Virus record (IMG/VR): IMGVR_UViG_3300000117_000073
Span: 1-39,014 of that record
Reading direction: 5' to 3' (one strand)
Length of the DNA stretch: 39,014 nucleotides
DNA from: a virus
Part shown: positions 1 through 8,265 of the stretch, piece after piece
Numbering within the stretch: position 1 is the first letter of the stretch
How the letters are laid out: each line of letters opens with the position of its first letter
The notes under the pieces: generated by a model
The model's input: the letters and a program-made list of their open reading frames with translations, nothing else
Databases searched by the model: none
What the model was told of the DNA's origin: nothing
Translations under genes and position numbers: made by a program

Positions 1-3000
1 CTACTGCCGTTATGTCTCCTGAACCTGCACCAAAACCCTGTGCCTCTATGTAATCATAAACCACATCTCCTGTGACTAGCCCTGCATTACCATTAGCAAC
101 AGCACCATCGCCCGCTAGTGTCGAAGCTGTTCCTAATCCCAAGTTACTTCTAGCTGTACCTGCATTAGTCAAATCAGATAAGTTACTAGACTTTACTAAT
201 TTTTGACCTAATGTTGTTGCAGTAGTAGTTGCGAAATTAGCATCATCACCCAATGCGGCTGCAAGCTCATTAAGCGTATCTAATGCGTCAGGTGCGCTAT
301 CAACAATACTTGCTGTTTTGCTATCCACATAAGCTTTGATTGATTGCTGTGATGCTGCTGCCGTAGCACTATTAGTAGCCATATTATCTTCGTCAAGAAG
401 AGTTAGCTGAGTGTTAGTATCTGCTGTCATGTCATCTACTACGAAATTAATCCTACCGTTTGTATCATCATAAGTAACACCGATTCTTGTTTCAGTACCA
501 ACCAACATACCGCCAACAATATCTTGAACTTGTTCAGTAGATAGTTGAGTGTTTGTATTTGTATCTGTTGAGGCTATTGTTACCGAACCACCGCTTTCGC
601 TAATTGTAACATTAGAACCAGCAGTAAAAGCAAGTGTTTCTGATGCCCCTAATGTATTTCCACCTGCGGTTACAGTCCTAAACGTATTGTCATTAGCGGT
701 CATGTCATCTACTACAAAATTAATCCTACCATTTGTATCGTCATAGGCAACTCCTATTCTTGTTTCTGTACCTACTAACATACCGCCTACTATGTCCTGA
801 ACCTGTTCGGTGGATAATTGAGTGTCAGAAGTTGATATTGTTCCGTTAGATGATGGAATTGTAAGACTTGATATATCGTTGCCGTCACTACCTTGAAACC
901 TTAGAATAGCACCGTTTGATGCGGCACTTGCTGTTTTTACAGTAAGTCTAGTGCTTGTATCTCCTAACAATTGAACGGAATTGTTTAGTTGAATATCACC
1001 CGATACTGCTGAGATAGTGACGGTATCTGTTGAGGGCGTGGTAGCAATCGCAAGATTTCCTGAAACTGCAAGGGTAAGAGTATCGGTTGTTCCATCTGCT
1101 ACAACATCAGACGACCCACTTACTGATATGGTGCTAAAAGCGTTCTGATTGTTTTCACCGCCCGAACCCGCAGCTACCCAAGTAAATCCACCACTAGCTG
1201 AATCATAACTTAGAAGATGATTATCTGTTGCTGAATTGGTTGCGTTTAGGTGTGATTCATCAACAGCCCCATCTTTTAATTCCGAGCTATCAATAGCATT
1301 AGCATCAATCTGCCCTGCGGCAACTGAGTCAAGAGTAGCTAATGCACCAAGAGCTGAACCGCCTAGATTTATTGCATCTGCATATAATACCCCATCAATA
1401 TATGCGTCTTTGAACTTGAAAGTGCTAGAACCTAAATCGTAATCATTGTTTGTTGCAGGTCTTACAAACCCATCATGAAAATGGATTTGATCATTACCCT
1501 CAACTACAACCATCAATCCTTTTCTTTGATTTGTATTATCGTCTATTGCGGCTCTAAGTCCGGTACTTTGAAAGCCTGTCGCATAAAATGAATAACTTGG
1601 ATGTGTATTCGCACCTGTTCCTACACGAATTATACCATTGTATTGACCACCTACTGTTAGTAATTCCGTGTTATTAGAAGTTGTATATTTCAAACCCTGA
1701 TCGCCTGTAATGCTTGTGCCGTTACCAAATGCAACTTGTGTATCAGCTATGCTTCCTTGAATCCCAGTTGCAGCGGCAACAAGATCTATTGTTCCATCTG
1801 AATCTTGATATGTAGCTGTAATATTTGTTTCAGTATTACTAGAAAACATAGCACCAACTATATCTTGCACTTGTTCATTTGACAATTGAGTGTTTGATGT
1901 TGAATAATTTTGTGCTGCTATGTAATCAAACACAACATCTCCTGTAACTAAACCTGCATTACCGTTAGCTACAGAACCATCACCTGCTAAGGTTGCGGCT
2001 GTTCCTAACCCTAAATTGGTTCTAGCTGTTCCCGCATTTGCTAAATCTGATAGATTACTAGCCTTTGCGAGCTTAGTGCCAATACTTGTAGCAATTGTTG
2101 TCGAGAATGAAGCATCATCCCCTAAAGCCGCAGCCAATTCGTTTAACGTATTCAATGCACCCGGAGCCGAATCAACTAATCCAGACACTTCTGCATCCAC
2201 ATACGCCTTGATAGATTGCTGACTTGCTGCTGATGTTGCACTATTCGTAGCCATGTTATCTTCATCTAACAAGGTCAATTGCGTGTTAGTATCAGTTGAT
2301 GTAATCGTTACTGCACCGCCACTCTCACTAATACTAATGTTTGAACCTGCCGTGAAAGCTAAAGTTTCGCTAGTGGAGAGTGTATTGCCACCCGCAGTAA
2401 TTGTTCTAAATGTATTATCATTTGCGGTCATGTCATCAACGACAACATTTATTTTACCGTTAGTATCATCGTATGTTGCTGCTACCCTAGTTTCGGTGTT
2501 AGAAGCAAACATACCACCTACAATATCTTGGATTGTTTCTGTAGCTAAATTGATTGTAGCATCGCCTGTATTCGCACCACCAGTGAGATTTGTTCCGGCA
2601 ATTACCGCAGTTATATCTCCGCCACCTACACCAAAACCATAGGACTCAATCTTATCGGCAATAGCCGCAGAAGTCATCAATGAAGTGTCATTATCGGCAA
2701 AGGACTCACTACTAATCTGAAGGCTATTAGCTGCTAATTCACTCACGGTCAAACCACTAACATTTAGGGTAACTGTTCCCGATGAACCACCACCAGACAA
2801 CCCCGTTCCAGCTACAACACCTTCTATATCTGCTGCATTTGTAGCTATTGTAATCGTTTCTCCACTATGATCTAATGTAATATTAGTACCTGCTACAAGA
2901 GTAATGTCGTCATTACCTGAACCACTACCCCCTGCTGTAAGGCGAATAATTGCATTATCACCTGAATCAACAGCACTAATCGAATAGGTTGTATCTGTAT

Positions 3001-4672
3001 CTGTTACAGATTCAGTAGCTGAAGCTATACCTGTTACATGACCATCTGAATCAAGAGTAATATCTTGTATGTATGTTCTGCCACTATTATTAACTGAGTT
3101 TGCACCACTTATGTTAGGATGAGCTGAAGCTATTGTTATCTGATCGGGTGATGTTGAAGTATCTGGTGTTAAGGTAATATTAGACCCTGCTACTAATTTA
3201 ACAGAAACTGTGCCTGAACCACTACCCCCTGCTATTAAATCAATAAGAGCATCATTTGAGCTATCAGATGCAGCTAAGGTATAAGTGGTGTTTGTATTAC
3301 CAGATGAAGTATCTATTGAATCCTGTAAATCATCTAATGTCATGTATTTCCATGAAGATGCAGATTCATCCCAAAGGAGAATCTTATCATCGGTAGCATC
3401 TGATGATTCATTTAATTGAGTTAAAGAAGCAGGGTCAGTAAGACCTAGTGTATCTCCTGTAAGCGTTAATGGTGAAGAAACTGCAAGATTAGTGTTAGAG
3501 CTAATGTCTATACTAGATAATGTAGCCAACGAACCTAATCCTAAATTGCCTCTTGCTGTAACTGCATTTGCTAAATCTGATAAATTACTTGATTTCGCAA
3601 GTTTAGAATTAACTGTATTAGTTATAGTGGTATGAAATGAAGCATCATCATTGATTGCCGCAGCAAGCTCATTGAGTGTATCTAACGCACCCGGAGCTGA
3701 AGCTATTAAATCAGATACTTCAGCATCAACATAGGCTTTGATTGATTGTTGGGAAGCTGCGTGAGAAGCTGAATTAGAAGCCATATTATCTTCGTCTTTC
3801 AAATCCAGATTCAAAGTGACTGTTCCTGACGTTCCACCGCCCGACAATCCTGTTCCAGCTACAATTGATGTAATGTTCCCCGCACCTGTTGAATAACCAT
3901 AGGATAGAATCTTATCTTGTATAGCGGCTGAAGTCATTATAGTAGTGTCATTATCTGCAAAAGACTCACTACTAATTTGAATACTGCTTGCCGCTATTTC
4001 TGATACTGTAATCCCGCTAACATTCAAAGTCACCGCACCGCTTGAGCCGCCACCACTAAGTCCTGTTCCAGCGGTCACACCAGTAATATCTCCTAGCTCT
4101 TGAGTAGTCCAAACACCATCTATTGCTACAATTGCATGATTATTAGTAGGTGAAAGGTTAGCAAACTCAGTAAGTTGTGGATCATAACTTTGCCATATAT
4201 CCGCACCTACTACATCATTAGTTGATGGATTGATAAATGATACCTCGCTACCTGCCGATAAACTAAATGTAATTACTTCAAATTGCATAGTATATCTAAA
4301 CAATTTCTTAGCACGGTCTGATAAGTCTGTTCTTGTTTTGAAAATAATACGATCTATGTTTTTACTATCTCCTTTTCTAAACCCATGCAAGATTCTTCTT
4401 ACTTCATTTCTAATTTCAGAAAGGCGAGTGCGACTTTTTACGGTACGAATATCAATGGTTAAGTTAATGTGTTCATTTACGAAGTCATACAACAGCTCAG
4501 GTTGGGATTCATTATGAGCTGTTTCAAATATTCTAATAACATCTTTATCTTGTAATCGAACTCTCTTACCATCGCCTTTGTCAATGTTAGCAATATCTTG
4601 TATTGATGGCTTAGGTGCTTTCGACCAATTAGCATCAAGGATATTGACAAGTATTGCGATTGCATCAGTCAC
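1..4672 (-). CDS. Giant tail fibre protein with N-terminal neck/tail-completion-like domain (partial, C-terminus off left edge)
   Basis: About 1557 residues are visible and the frame is still open at base 1. The start is GTG at 4672, overlapping the upstream stop by eight bases; the ATG at 4665 is in another frame. Residues 1-150 are helical and charged (IDIRTVKSRTRLSEI, then TDLSDRAKKLFRYTM) and look like the small tail-completion or neck proteins of marine viruses. The remainder is Ser/Thr/Asn/Gly-rich beta sequence built from repeated fibre modules: AGTGLSGGG-type blocks, three IKAYVD...NELAAA...SNLSDL...NLGLG modules, and four TEQVQDIVGGM blocks. A DNDYDLGSSTFKFKDAYID-like segment, common in phage fibres just before the tip, lies near 1370-1450. 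The role is inferred to be host recognition at the virion surface. Fusion of a neck-like domain to a fibre is unusual. The frame was followed by eye through the repeats and no stop was seen. Confidence 0.88.
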   Translation of the reverse strand, partial: MTDAIAILVNILDANWSKAPKPSIQDIANIDKGDGKRVRLQDKDVIRIFETAHNESQPELLYDFVNEHINLTIDIRTVKSRTRLSEIRNEVRRILHGFRKGDSKNIDRIIFKTRTDLSDRAKKLFRYTMQFEVITFSLSAGSEVSFINPSTNDVVGADIWQSYDPQLTEFANLSPTNNHAIVAIDGVWTTQELGDITGVTAGTGLSGGGSSGAVTLNVSGITVSEIAASSIQISSESFADNDTTIMTSAAIQDKILSYGYSTGAGNITSIVAGTGLSGGGTSGTVTLNLDLKDEDNMASNSASHAASQQSIKAYVDAEVSDLIASAPGALDTLNELAAAINDDASFHTTITNTVNSKLAKSSNLSDLANAVTARGNLGLGSLATLSSIDISSNTNLAVSSPLTLTGDTLGLTDPASLTQLNESSDATDDKILLWDESASSWKYMTLDDLQDSIDTSSGNTNTTYTLAASDSSNDALIDLIAGGSGSGTVSVKLVAGSNITLTPDTSTSPDQITIASAHPNISGANSVNNSGRTYIQDITLDSDGHVTGIASATESVTDTDTTYSISAVDSGDNAIIRLTAGGSGSGNDDITLVAGTNITLDHSGETITIATNAADIEGVVAGTGLSGGGSSGTVTLNVSGLTVSELAANSLQISSESFADNDTSLMTSAAIADKIESYGFGVGGGDITAVIAGTNLTGGANTGDATINLATETIQDIVGGMFASNTETRVAATYDDTNGKINVVVDDMTANDNTFRTITAGGNTLSTSETLAFTAGSNISISESGGAVTITSTDTNTQLTLLDEDNMATNSATSAASQQSIKAYVDAEVSGLVDSAPGALNTLNELAAALGDDASFSTTIATSIGTKLAKASNLSDLANAGTARTNLGLGTAATLAGDGSVANGNAGLVTGDVVFDYIAAQNYSTSNTQLSNEQVQDIVGAMFSSNTETNITATYQDSDGTIDLVAAATGIQGSIADTQVAFGNGTSITGDQGLKYTTSNNTELLTVGGQYNGIIRVGTGANTHPSYSFYATGFQSTGLRAAIDDNTNQRKGLMVVVEGNDQIHFHDGFVRPATNNDYDLGSSTFKFKDAYIDGVLYADAINLGGSALGALATLDSVAAGQIDANAIDSSELKDGAVDESHLNATNSATDNHLLSYDSASGGFTWVAAGSGGENNQNAFSTISVSGSSDVVADGTTDTLTLAVSGNLAIATTPSTDTVTISAVSGDIQLNNSVQLLGDTSTRLTVKTASAASNGAILRFQGSDGNDISSLTIPSSNGTISTSDTQLSTEQVQDIVGGMLVGTETRIGVAYDDTNGRINFVVDDMTANDNTFRTVTAGGNTLGASETLAFTAGSNVTISESGGSVTIASTDTNTNTQLSTEQVQDIVGGMLVGTETRIGVTYDDTNGRINFVVDDMTADTNTQLTLLDEDNMATNSATAAASQQSIKAYVDSKTASIVDSAPDALDTLNELAAALGDDANFATTTATTLGQKLVKSSNLSDLTNAGTARSNLGLGTASTLAGDGAVANGNAGLVTGDVVYDYIEAQGFGAGSGDITAV
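40..382 (-). repeat. Fibre module A, copy 1
   Basis: This segment encodes about 115 residues from MATNSATAAASQQSIKAYVD through LNELAAALGDDA, SNLSDLTNAGTARSNLGLG and NAGLVTGDVVYDYI. The same order of blocks recurs at 1909-2254 and 3515-3784. It is a duplicated fibre domain within one gene. Confidence 0.8.
430..825 (-). repeat. Fibre module B, two adjacent copies
   Basis: Two copies of TQLSTEQVQDIVGGMLVGTE followed by RIGVxYDDTNGRINFVVDDM lie near 430-550 and 690-825, separated by a GNTLGASETLAFTAGSN linker. Two more distant copies lie near 1790-1895 and 2428-2560. The block is common in fibre proteins of marine viruses. Confidence 0.75.
1909..2254 (-). repeat. Fibre module A, copy 2
   Basis: This is the closest match to copy 1, from MATNSATSAASQQSIKAYVD to NAGLVTGDVVFDYIAAQ. 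The DNA has diverged at many third positions while the protein is well kept, so the duplication is not recent. Confidence 0.8.
2640..4090 (-). repeat. Fibre module C, two copies flanking unrelated fibre sequence
   Basis: The block GTGLSGGGxSGxVTLN, then SSxQISSESFADNDT, then MTSAAIxDKI appears near 3895-4090 and again near 2640-2830. Between the copies lie module A copy 3 and a Ser/Asp/Gly-rich stretch. Confidence 0.7.
3515..3784 (-). repeat. Fibre module A, copy 3 (shorter, diverged)
   Basis: The copy starts MASNSASHAASQQSIKAYVD and ends near ARGNLGLGSLATL. It lacks the NAGLVTGDVV block found at the end of the other two copies. Confidence 0.7.
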
Positions 4673-4919
4673 TCGGCATCACTCCATCAAAGGGCTTCAT
4701 GGCTTCCCTTAAATTATTGGTGAAGGCATGAGCTTCTAATTGCTTTTCAACAAGACTTTCTATTTCGGCATCAGTATAATTTAATCCATCTTCAATTGAA
4801 GATTGTGTTTCAGTCGCAATTAATTTTTCTCGAACACTTGGCATTTTAGTAACATAGTCATCCATAGCGGAAACGAGCTTTTCACTAGCCTTAGCTAAAT
4901 CTTTGAAATAGCCATCCAC
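4665..4919 (-). CDS. Small helical protein between neck and fibre genes
   Basis: This 84-residue protein is charged and predicted helical (DLAKASEKLVSAMDDY, then IESLVEKQLEAHAFTNN). It has no cysteines, signal peptide or membrane segment. The start is GTG directly after the TGA of the neck gene, with a GGTGG ribosome site about seven bases upstream, and its stop overlaps the fibre start. The position suggests a head-tail joining or tail-assembly factor, but I do not recognise the family. Functional assignment is by location only. Confidence 0.75.
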   Translation of the reverse strand: MDGYFKDLAKASEKLVSAMDDYVTKMPSVREKLIATETQSSIEDGLNYTDAEIESLVEKQLEAHAFTNNLREAMKPFDGVMPSD

Positions 4920-6758
4920 TCAACCACCTACCCCCGCAACGATAATGGTTTCTTGATACGGGATAAGAAGTCTTTTTGTTTCTTCATCTAACTTCTGTAT
5001 CTTAGCATCAAGAGATACATTTTGAGTGCCTTCTGGGAATAAAGAAGTATAATCATCTGACATTAGTATATCTCTAACTACTAGCTTTGTGCAAACATCT
5101 TCAATAACTTTGTCTAAATATCTTTCACCATAGATATATGATACTTTTAGACTGTGATTTTCAAAGAAAGGATATTGATTATTGAATAAGATTGCACCGT
5201 TATCTTCGATAGACCACCAATCTTTTTGCCTTTCTTCATCTATTATGTCTGTTTTGAATCGGTATTGTTTTATTTTTCCTACAACCGCAGTAGCAGATGC
5301 ACCCGATCCACCACCACCATTAAATGAAACGGTAATATTTGTATCTGTTGATAAATAAGCCGAACCCGGATTAGAGATAGTAAGTTTAGTTATAGCACCA
5401 TTTGTTACTGTTGCAGTAGCCGCAGCATTCACACCTGTTCCGCCTGAAATACTTACAGAAGGGGCAGAAGTGTATCCTGAACCCCCACTATCTACTATAA
5501 TATCACTCAATCCCCCCACATTTGAGGCGAAACTTGATGTTAAATCGGTGGTAATTGTTATAGTATTATCATCTCTTGAGCATAAAGCCACATGATTAAC
5601 ACCATTCAAGCCTTCAATGTAATACAATCCAGACCCTTGAACCATACCTGCTGCATCAGATGTGGTGAATGATGTTGTTGGTGTGCCTGTTTCGGTTAGT
5701 AAATCAACAGCAATTTCATTTCCTTTATCAAAAAGAAAACTATTTCTTTGGCTAACAGCAACGGTGCTATTCGTTCCATCTACGGCTTCTCTCATACTAC
5801 TAATAACAACAACGCCATCACCTTCATCGCTATTACCCGTAGCTAGATATTCGTTAGATATATTGAGGTTAGAACCATTTTGTGTAAGGCTTCCAATTTG
5901 AATTGCAGCTTTTGAAGTATCAGAATCTTCATTAATTAAAGAAGCTATTTCATCAGCTACAGATTTTTTACCAAAATCTCTAATCCATTTTGTAGTTGAT
6001 GATGCAGATGATTGAGCTGCTTGTAATGTTCCTACATGAGCTACATTCGGGCATAAGAATATCTTATCTGTATCTGACATTTTATGCGTCTTATCAACAT
6101 GAATCTCCATTCTACCTGCGGCCAACTCTCTGTAAAAATCACCTTGCCAAACACCCATTTTTAGAATCTGCCTAATACTTCTATGATTAAGATAAACTGC
6201 ACCTACATAATCTGTGTAATATCTCCTACGATATGGTTTGAAAGTTGTGAAGTTTTTGTATTCATCTACTACGATACGAGGCCGCCAAGCCATTCTTGTG
6301 ATTGTATCAATGTAATCTTGTCTTTTCTTAATTAGATTTTCAACACCAGATTTTGTGATTCCTCTTTCATTACTATCGGTCAATATACTTGCAGGTTGAA
6401 CAAAAGCATTGTTCGCAGTAGTAAATGAATTATTTTGTGATTCGGGTGCTAACAACCAAACTAAACCACTTGAACCTGCTGATTGTGTTCCATTCAAAAT
6501 ATAATCAATACCTTTAGCATTCAAATCATCATAGACTTTTATGGTATCTCCTGATACAAAACCCCACCTTCGGTAATCTGCACCAGTTATCGGGATACGA
6601 ATATTATTGCCGGATATTGATGTATCACCGCCAAGAGCTACGGGTTCAGTAGCAGGTAGCTGAAGGTATTGCACTACTTTAGCTACTGTGCTATAAGCCA
6701 ATGCGTCTGGATACAAAGGCTGACTTGGCCTATGTCCGGGATTGAATGTTCTCGGCAT
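4920..6758 (-). CDS. Putative head-tail connector/neck structural protein with inserted beta domain
   Basis: This 612-residue protein begins with an ATG preceded by a very strong GGAGGGGTGA site inside the end of the previous gene. Residues 1-250 (SGDTIKVYDDLNAKGIDYIL, RMAWRPRIVVDEYKN, FKPYRRRYYTDYVGAVYLNH) and the last 100 (YGERYLDKVIEDVCTKLVVR, then KLDEETKRLL) form a mixed fold resembling phage adaptor or neck proteins. Between them is a Gly/Ser/Thr-rich insertion with the SGGSGYTSAPSVSISGGTG motif repeated as ISNPGSAYLS, a beta domain found in many phage virion proteins. Its position after capsid genes and before the fibre fits a virion neck role. The exact class is uncertain. Confidence 0.7.
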   Translation of the reverse strand: MPRTFNPGHRPSQPLYPDALAYSTVAKVVQYLQLPATEPVALGGDTSISGNNIRIPITGADYRRWGFVSGDTIKVYDDLNAKGIDYILNGTQSAGSSGLVWLLAPESQNNSFTTANNAFVQPASILTDSNERGITKSGVENLIKKRQDYIDTITRMAWRPRIVVDEYKNFTTFKPYRRRYYTDYVGAVYLNHRSIRQILKMGVWQGDFYRELAAGRMEIHVDKTHKMSDTDKIFLCPNVAHVGTLQAAQSSASSTTKWIRDFGKKSVADEIASLINEDSDTSKAAIQIGSLTQNGSNLNISNEYLATGNSDEGDGVVVISSMREAVDGTNSTVAVSQRNSFLFDKGNEIAVDLLTETGTPTTSFTTSDAAGMVQGSGLYYIEGLNGVNHVALCSRDDNTITITTDLTSSFASNVGGLSDIIVDSGGSGYTSAPSVSISGGTGVNAAATATVTNGAITKLTISNPGSAYLSTDTNITVSFNGGGGSGASATAVVGKIKQYRFKTDIIDEERQKDWWSIEDNGAILFNNQYPFFENHSLKVSYIYGERYLDKVIEDVCTKLVVRDILMSDDYTSLFPEGTQNVSLDAKIQKLDEETKRLLIPYQETIIVAGVGG

Positions 6759-6772
6759 TCTTCACCCCTCCA

Positions 6773-7051
6773 TCACTCCTTCCATGTGCTAGGTGATGAA
6801 TCACGGTCTGATTCCATAGACCTTCTTCGCAACTTGCACCTGTTAGCAGGGTTTCTAGGATTCTTACCGCATCGCTCACCTGTTTCAGCACCACATTGAG
6901 GACAGGGTGCAGCTTTAACGACACCCCATGCCTTTTCAAAAGAAGCGTATTTTTTCTTGTTTGCCTCTTTCACATCAGGGGGGCAAGTGCAAAGCGGAGA
7001 ATCTGGAACATCGCAAAATCTTCCGCAACAAGGGCCAGCTTCTTCACTCAT
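6773..7051 (-). CDS. Small cysteine-rich protein with internal F-E-K-A-W tag
   Basis: This 92-residue protein has an N-terminal cysteine cluster (C8, C9, C13, C21, C23), then the recurring tag ASFEKAWGVVK at residues 36-46, then a second cluster CPQCGAETGERCG with C72 and a basic tail. The second part looks like a zinc ribbon. The start is ATG in an ATGA overlap with the upstream gene. This copy of the tag is internal, directly before the zinc cluster, as in the protein at 38738-39014. Function is unknown. It lies among capsid and neck genes, so it may be a virion or assembly component. Confidence 0.75.
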   Translation of the reverse strand: MSEEAGPCCGRFCDVPDSPLCTCPPDVKEANKKKYASFEKAWGVVKAAPCPQCGAETGERCGKNPRNPANRCKLRRRSMESDRDSSPSTWKE

Positions 7052-7353
7052 GAATACTTCCCCATATTGTAATCCATCTTACCACCACACCCTGCACAGG
7101 CGGGAGTCCAACAGAAATGTAGTAGCCCACAGTCGGTGCATCTTGTACCCGCACCTATGTTCTGAATATCAAATCTTTCTCGGCCTCTAGTTTGAACCCG
7201 GACTGTATGTGAATCCTTAGCCATGTTATCTTTGCTAAAGATTGACTGGTCGGATCGAGTTGAACCTGTTTTTAATTCAGCTAGACGCTTACCACGCCTT
7301 TTTTCTATCTCCAATGCTTCTTGAAGATTTATTTCACCTAATTGTAGTCCCAT
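7048..7353 (-). CDS. Small zinc-ribbon-like protein
   Basis: This 101-residue protein has a charged helical N-terminal half (LQEALEIEKRRGKRLAELK) and a C-terminal cysteine cluster (C72, C75, C81, C86, C89) in RCTDCGLLHFCWTPACAGCG. The two CxxC pairs suggest one bound zinc ion. It overlaps the following tagged zinc protein by four bases. The family is not recognised. It is inferred to be a virion-associated or regulatory zinc protein. Confidence 0.7.
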   Translation of the reverse strand: MGLQLGEINLQEALEIEKRRGKRLAELKTGSTRSDQSIFSKDNMAKDSHTVRVQTRGRERFDIQNIGAGTRCTDCGLLHFCWTPACAGCGGKMDYNMGKYS

Positions 7354-7367
7354 AAGGCAAGCCTCTC

Positions 7368-7682
7368 TTAAGCTCGCCCGCCTGTAACCGTGATGTATGC
7401 AATAGCTGTTGATATATCTCCTGACGCTACTGCATCAAGAGCTGCACCATCAGCACCTGCTTCAAAGGCTAGAAGTTTTTTGTTTGCCCTATCATAAGAA
7501 AAAACGTATCCGGTAGTGCTTGATTCCACATGAGCTGTATCTATGTTAGCCACATACTCAGTAAGATCTAATGCCTCACCACCTGCCCCTGCCCATGATG
7601 AGTCGGGGGTGACTTTCAATGCAACCGATAAGCGATTGCCACTAACATTCGTTCTTCCTAATTGCTCTACGGTAAGTGCCAT
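7368..7682 (-). CDS. Small beta-rich capsid-associated protein (decoration-like)
   Basis: This 104-residue protein resembles small proteins that commonly follow the major capsid gene in marine phages: MALTVEQLGRTNVSGNRLSV, then LTEYVANIDTAHVE, GYVFSYDRANKKLLAFEAG and a final AYITVTGGR. Such proteins are usually head decoration or stabilising proteins. It has no cysteines or membrane segments. The ATG has no Shine-Dalgarno but has a TATA-like box 25-34 bases upstream, after an oligo-T run, so it may have its own leaderless promoter. Strong independent expression would suit an abundant virion protein. Confidence 0.75.
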   Translation of the reverse strand: MALTVEQLGRTNVSGNRLSVALKVTPDSSWAGAGGEALDLTEYVANIDTAHVESSTTGYVFSYDRANKKLLAFEAGADGAALDAVASGDISTAIAYITVTGGRA

Positions 7683-7706
7683 ACAAAACTATTGTTAAGA
7701 CAATCC

Positions 7707-7716
7707 TATTTAATAA
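7707..7716 (-). promoter_or_regulatory. Candidate archaeal TATA box, leaderless promoter for 7368-7682
   Basis: On the minus strand TTATTAAATA lies 34-25 bases before the ATG at 7682. No Shine-Dalgarno is present before this ATG, unlike most genes here. Archaeal TATA boxes sit about 26-30 bases before the transcription start, which would place that start at or next to the ATG. Confidence 0.45.
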
Positions 7717-7721
7717 GTTTC

Positions 7722-7730
7722 AAAAAAAAA
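7722..7730 (-). terminator. Oligo-T tract after the gene at 7735-8265
   Basis: Nine consecutive T residues on the minus strand begin a few bases after the TAA of the preceding gene. No clear hairpin precedes them. Archaeal transcription commonly terminates at oligo-T runs, and this is one of the few real intergenic gaps, followed at once by a TATA-like box. Confidence 0.45.
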
Positions 7731-7734
7731 GCCT

Positions 7735-8265
7735 TTATTCGTAGATTAAGACCAATCTTATCGAGCCGCCAGTATATGCACCTGCGGCTACTGCAAAGGT
7801 AAATGTTACAGCTCCACATACTAACCCATTCCAAGCTGAGGGCTCATCTATGACTACCCCACCAGTAGTTGAACTGCTCGGTGCGCTGACTGTTAGAGCC
7901 AAACCACTTGTAGCTCCGGCATCTGCATTCATGTTGCCGCCTTCCGAAGTTTGGAAGTGAAGAGGGGTGTTGCTTGCGGTTCTAAAATCAAGAGCTGCAA
8001 GAGTATCACAGTAAGGATATTCATTACTACTCGAATCTTCTATATCCATTGTAAGCTTCATTGAACCAGAAGTTGCACCTACTGAGCCATTTGCAGTTAC
8101 CCTGCTTGGATCAAGTATGATACGACCTATTTTACCATTCATAATGACAGTAGTAGTTACACTATTTCCTGAAGCGGTTGGAATATCAACTACTTTACGG
8201 TTAATGCGTTGCCTTGAGGCATATCTGCCATCTCCATCGTCAATATCTGTGAAATTATCGGTCAC
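7735..8265 (-). CDS. Putative virion structural protein (beta-rich)
   Basis: This 176-residue protein is rich in Ser, Thr, Gly and Val with alternating hydrophobic strands (GNSVTTTVIMNGKIGRIILD, then GSMKLTMDIEDSS). It ends GGSIRLVLIYE, similar in shape to the end of the protein at 8823-9200 (THRLTLLYA). Both lie directly downstream of the major capsid gene and may share a fold. The start is in an ATGA overlap with the upstream gene. I do not recognise the family; a head or tail structural role is inferred from position and composition. Confidence 0.7.
   Translation of the reverse strand: MTDNFTDIDDGDGRYASRQRINRKVVDIPTASGNSVTTTVIMNGKIGRIILDPSRVTANGSVGATSGSMKLTMDIEDSSSNEYPYCDTLAALDFRTASNTPLHFQTSEGGNMNADAGATSGLALTVSAPSSSTTGGVVIDEPSAWNGLVCGAVTFTFAVAAGAYTGGSIRLVLIYE

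Noticed and set aside
2253-2642. Plus-strand ORFs inside the fibre gene, including 549-746, 1236-1442 and 2016-2222
   Set aside because: They are antisense to a continuous minus-strand fibre frame with clear protein repeats; their translations repeat only because the fibre DNA repeats.
4477-4665. 62-codon minus-strand ORF starting ATG at 4665
   Set aside because: It is in a different frame from the fibre protein, which has better protein composition and runs through from GTG at 4672.
6730-6939. Minus-strand ORF overlapping the zinc protein and neck gene start
   Set aside because: It overlaps two well-supported genes in another frame and has no ribosome site.
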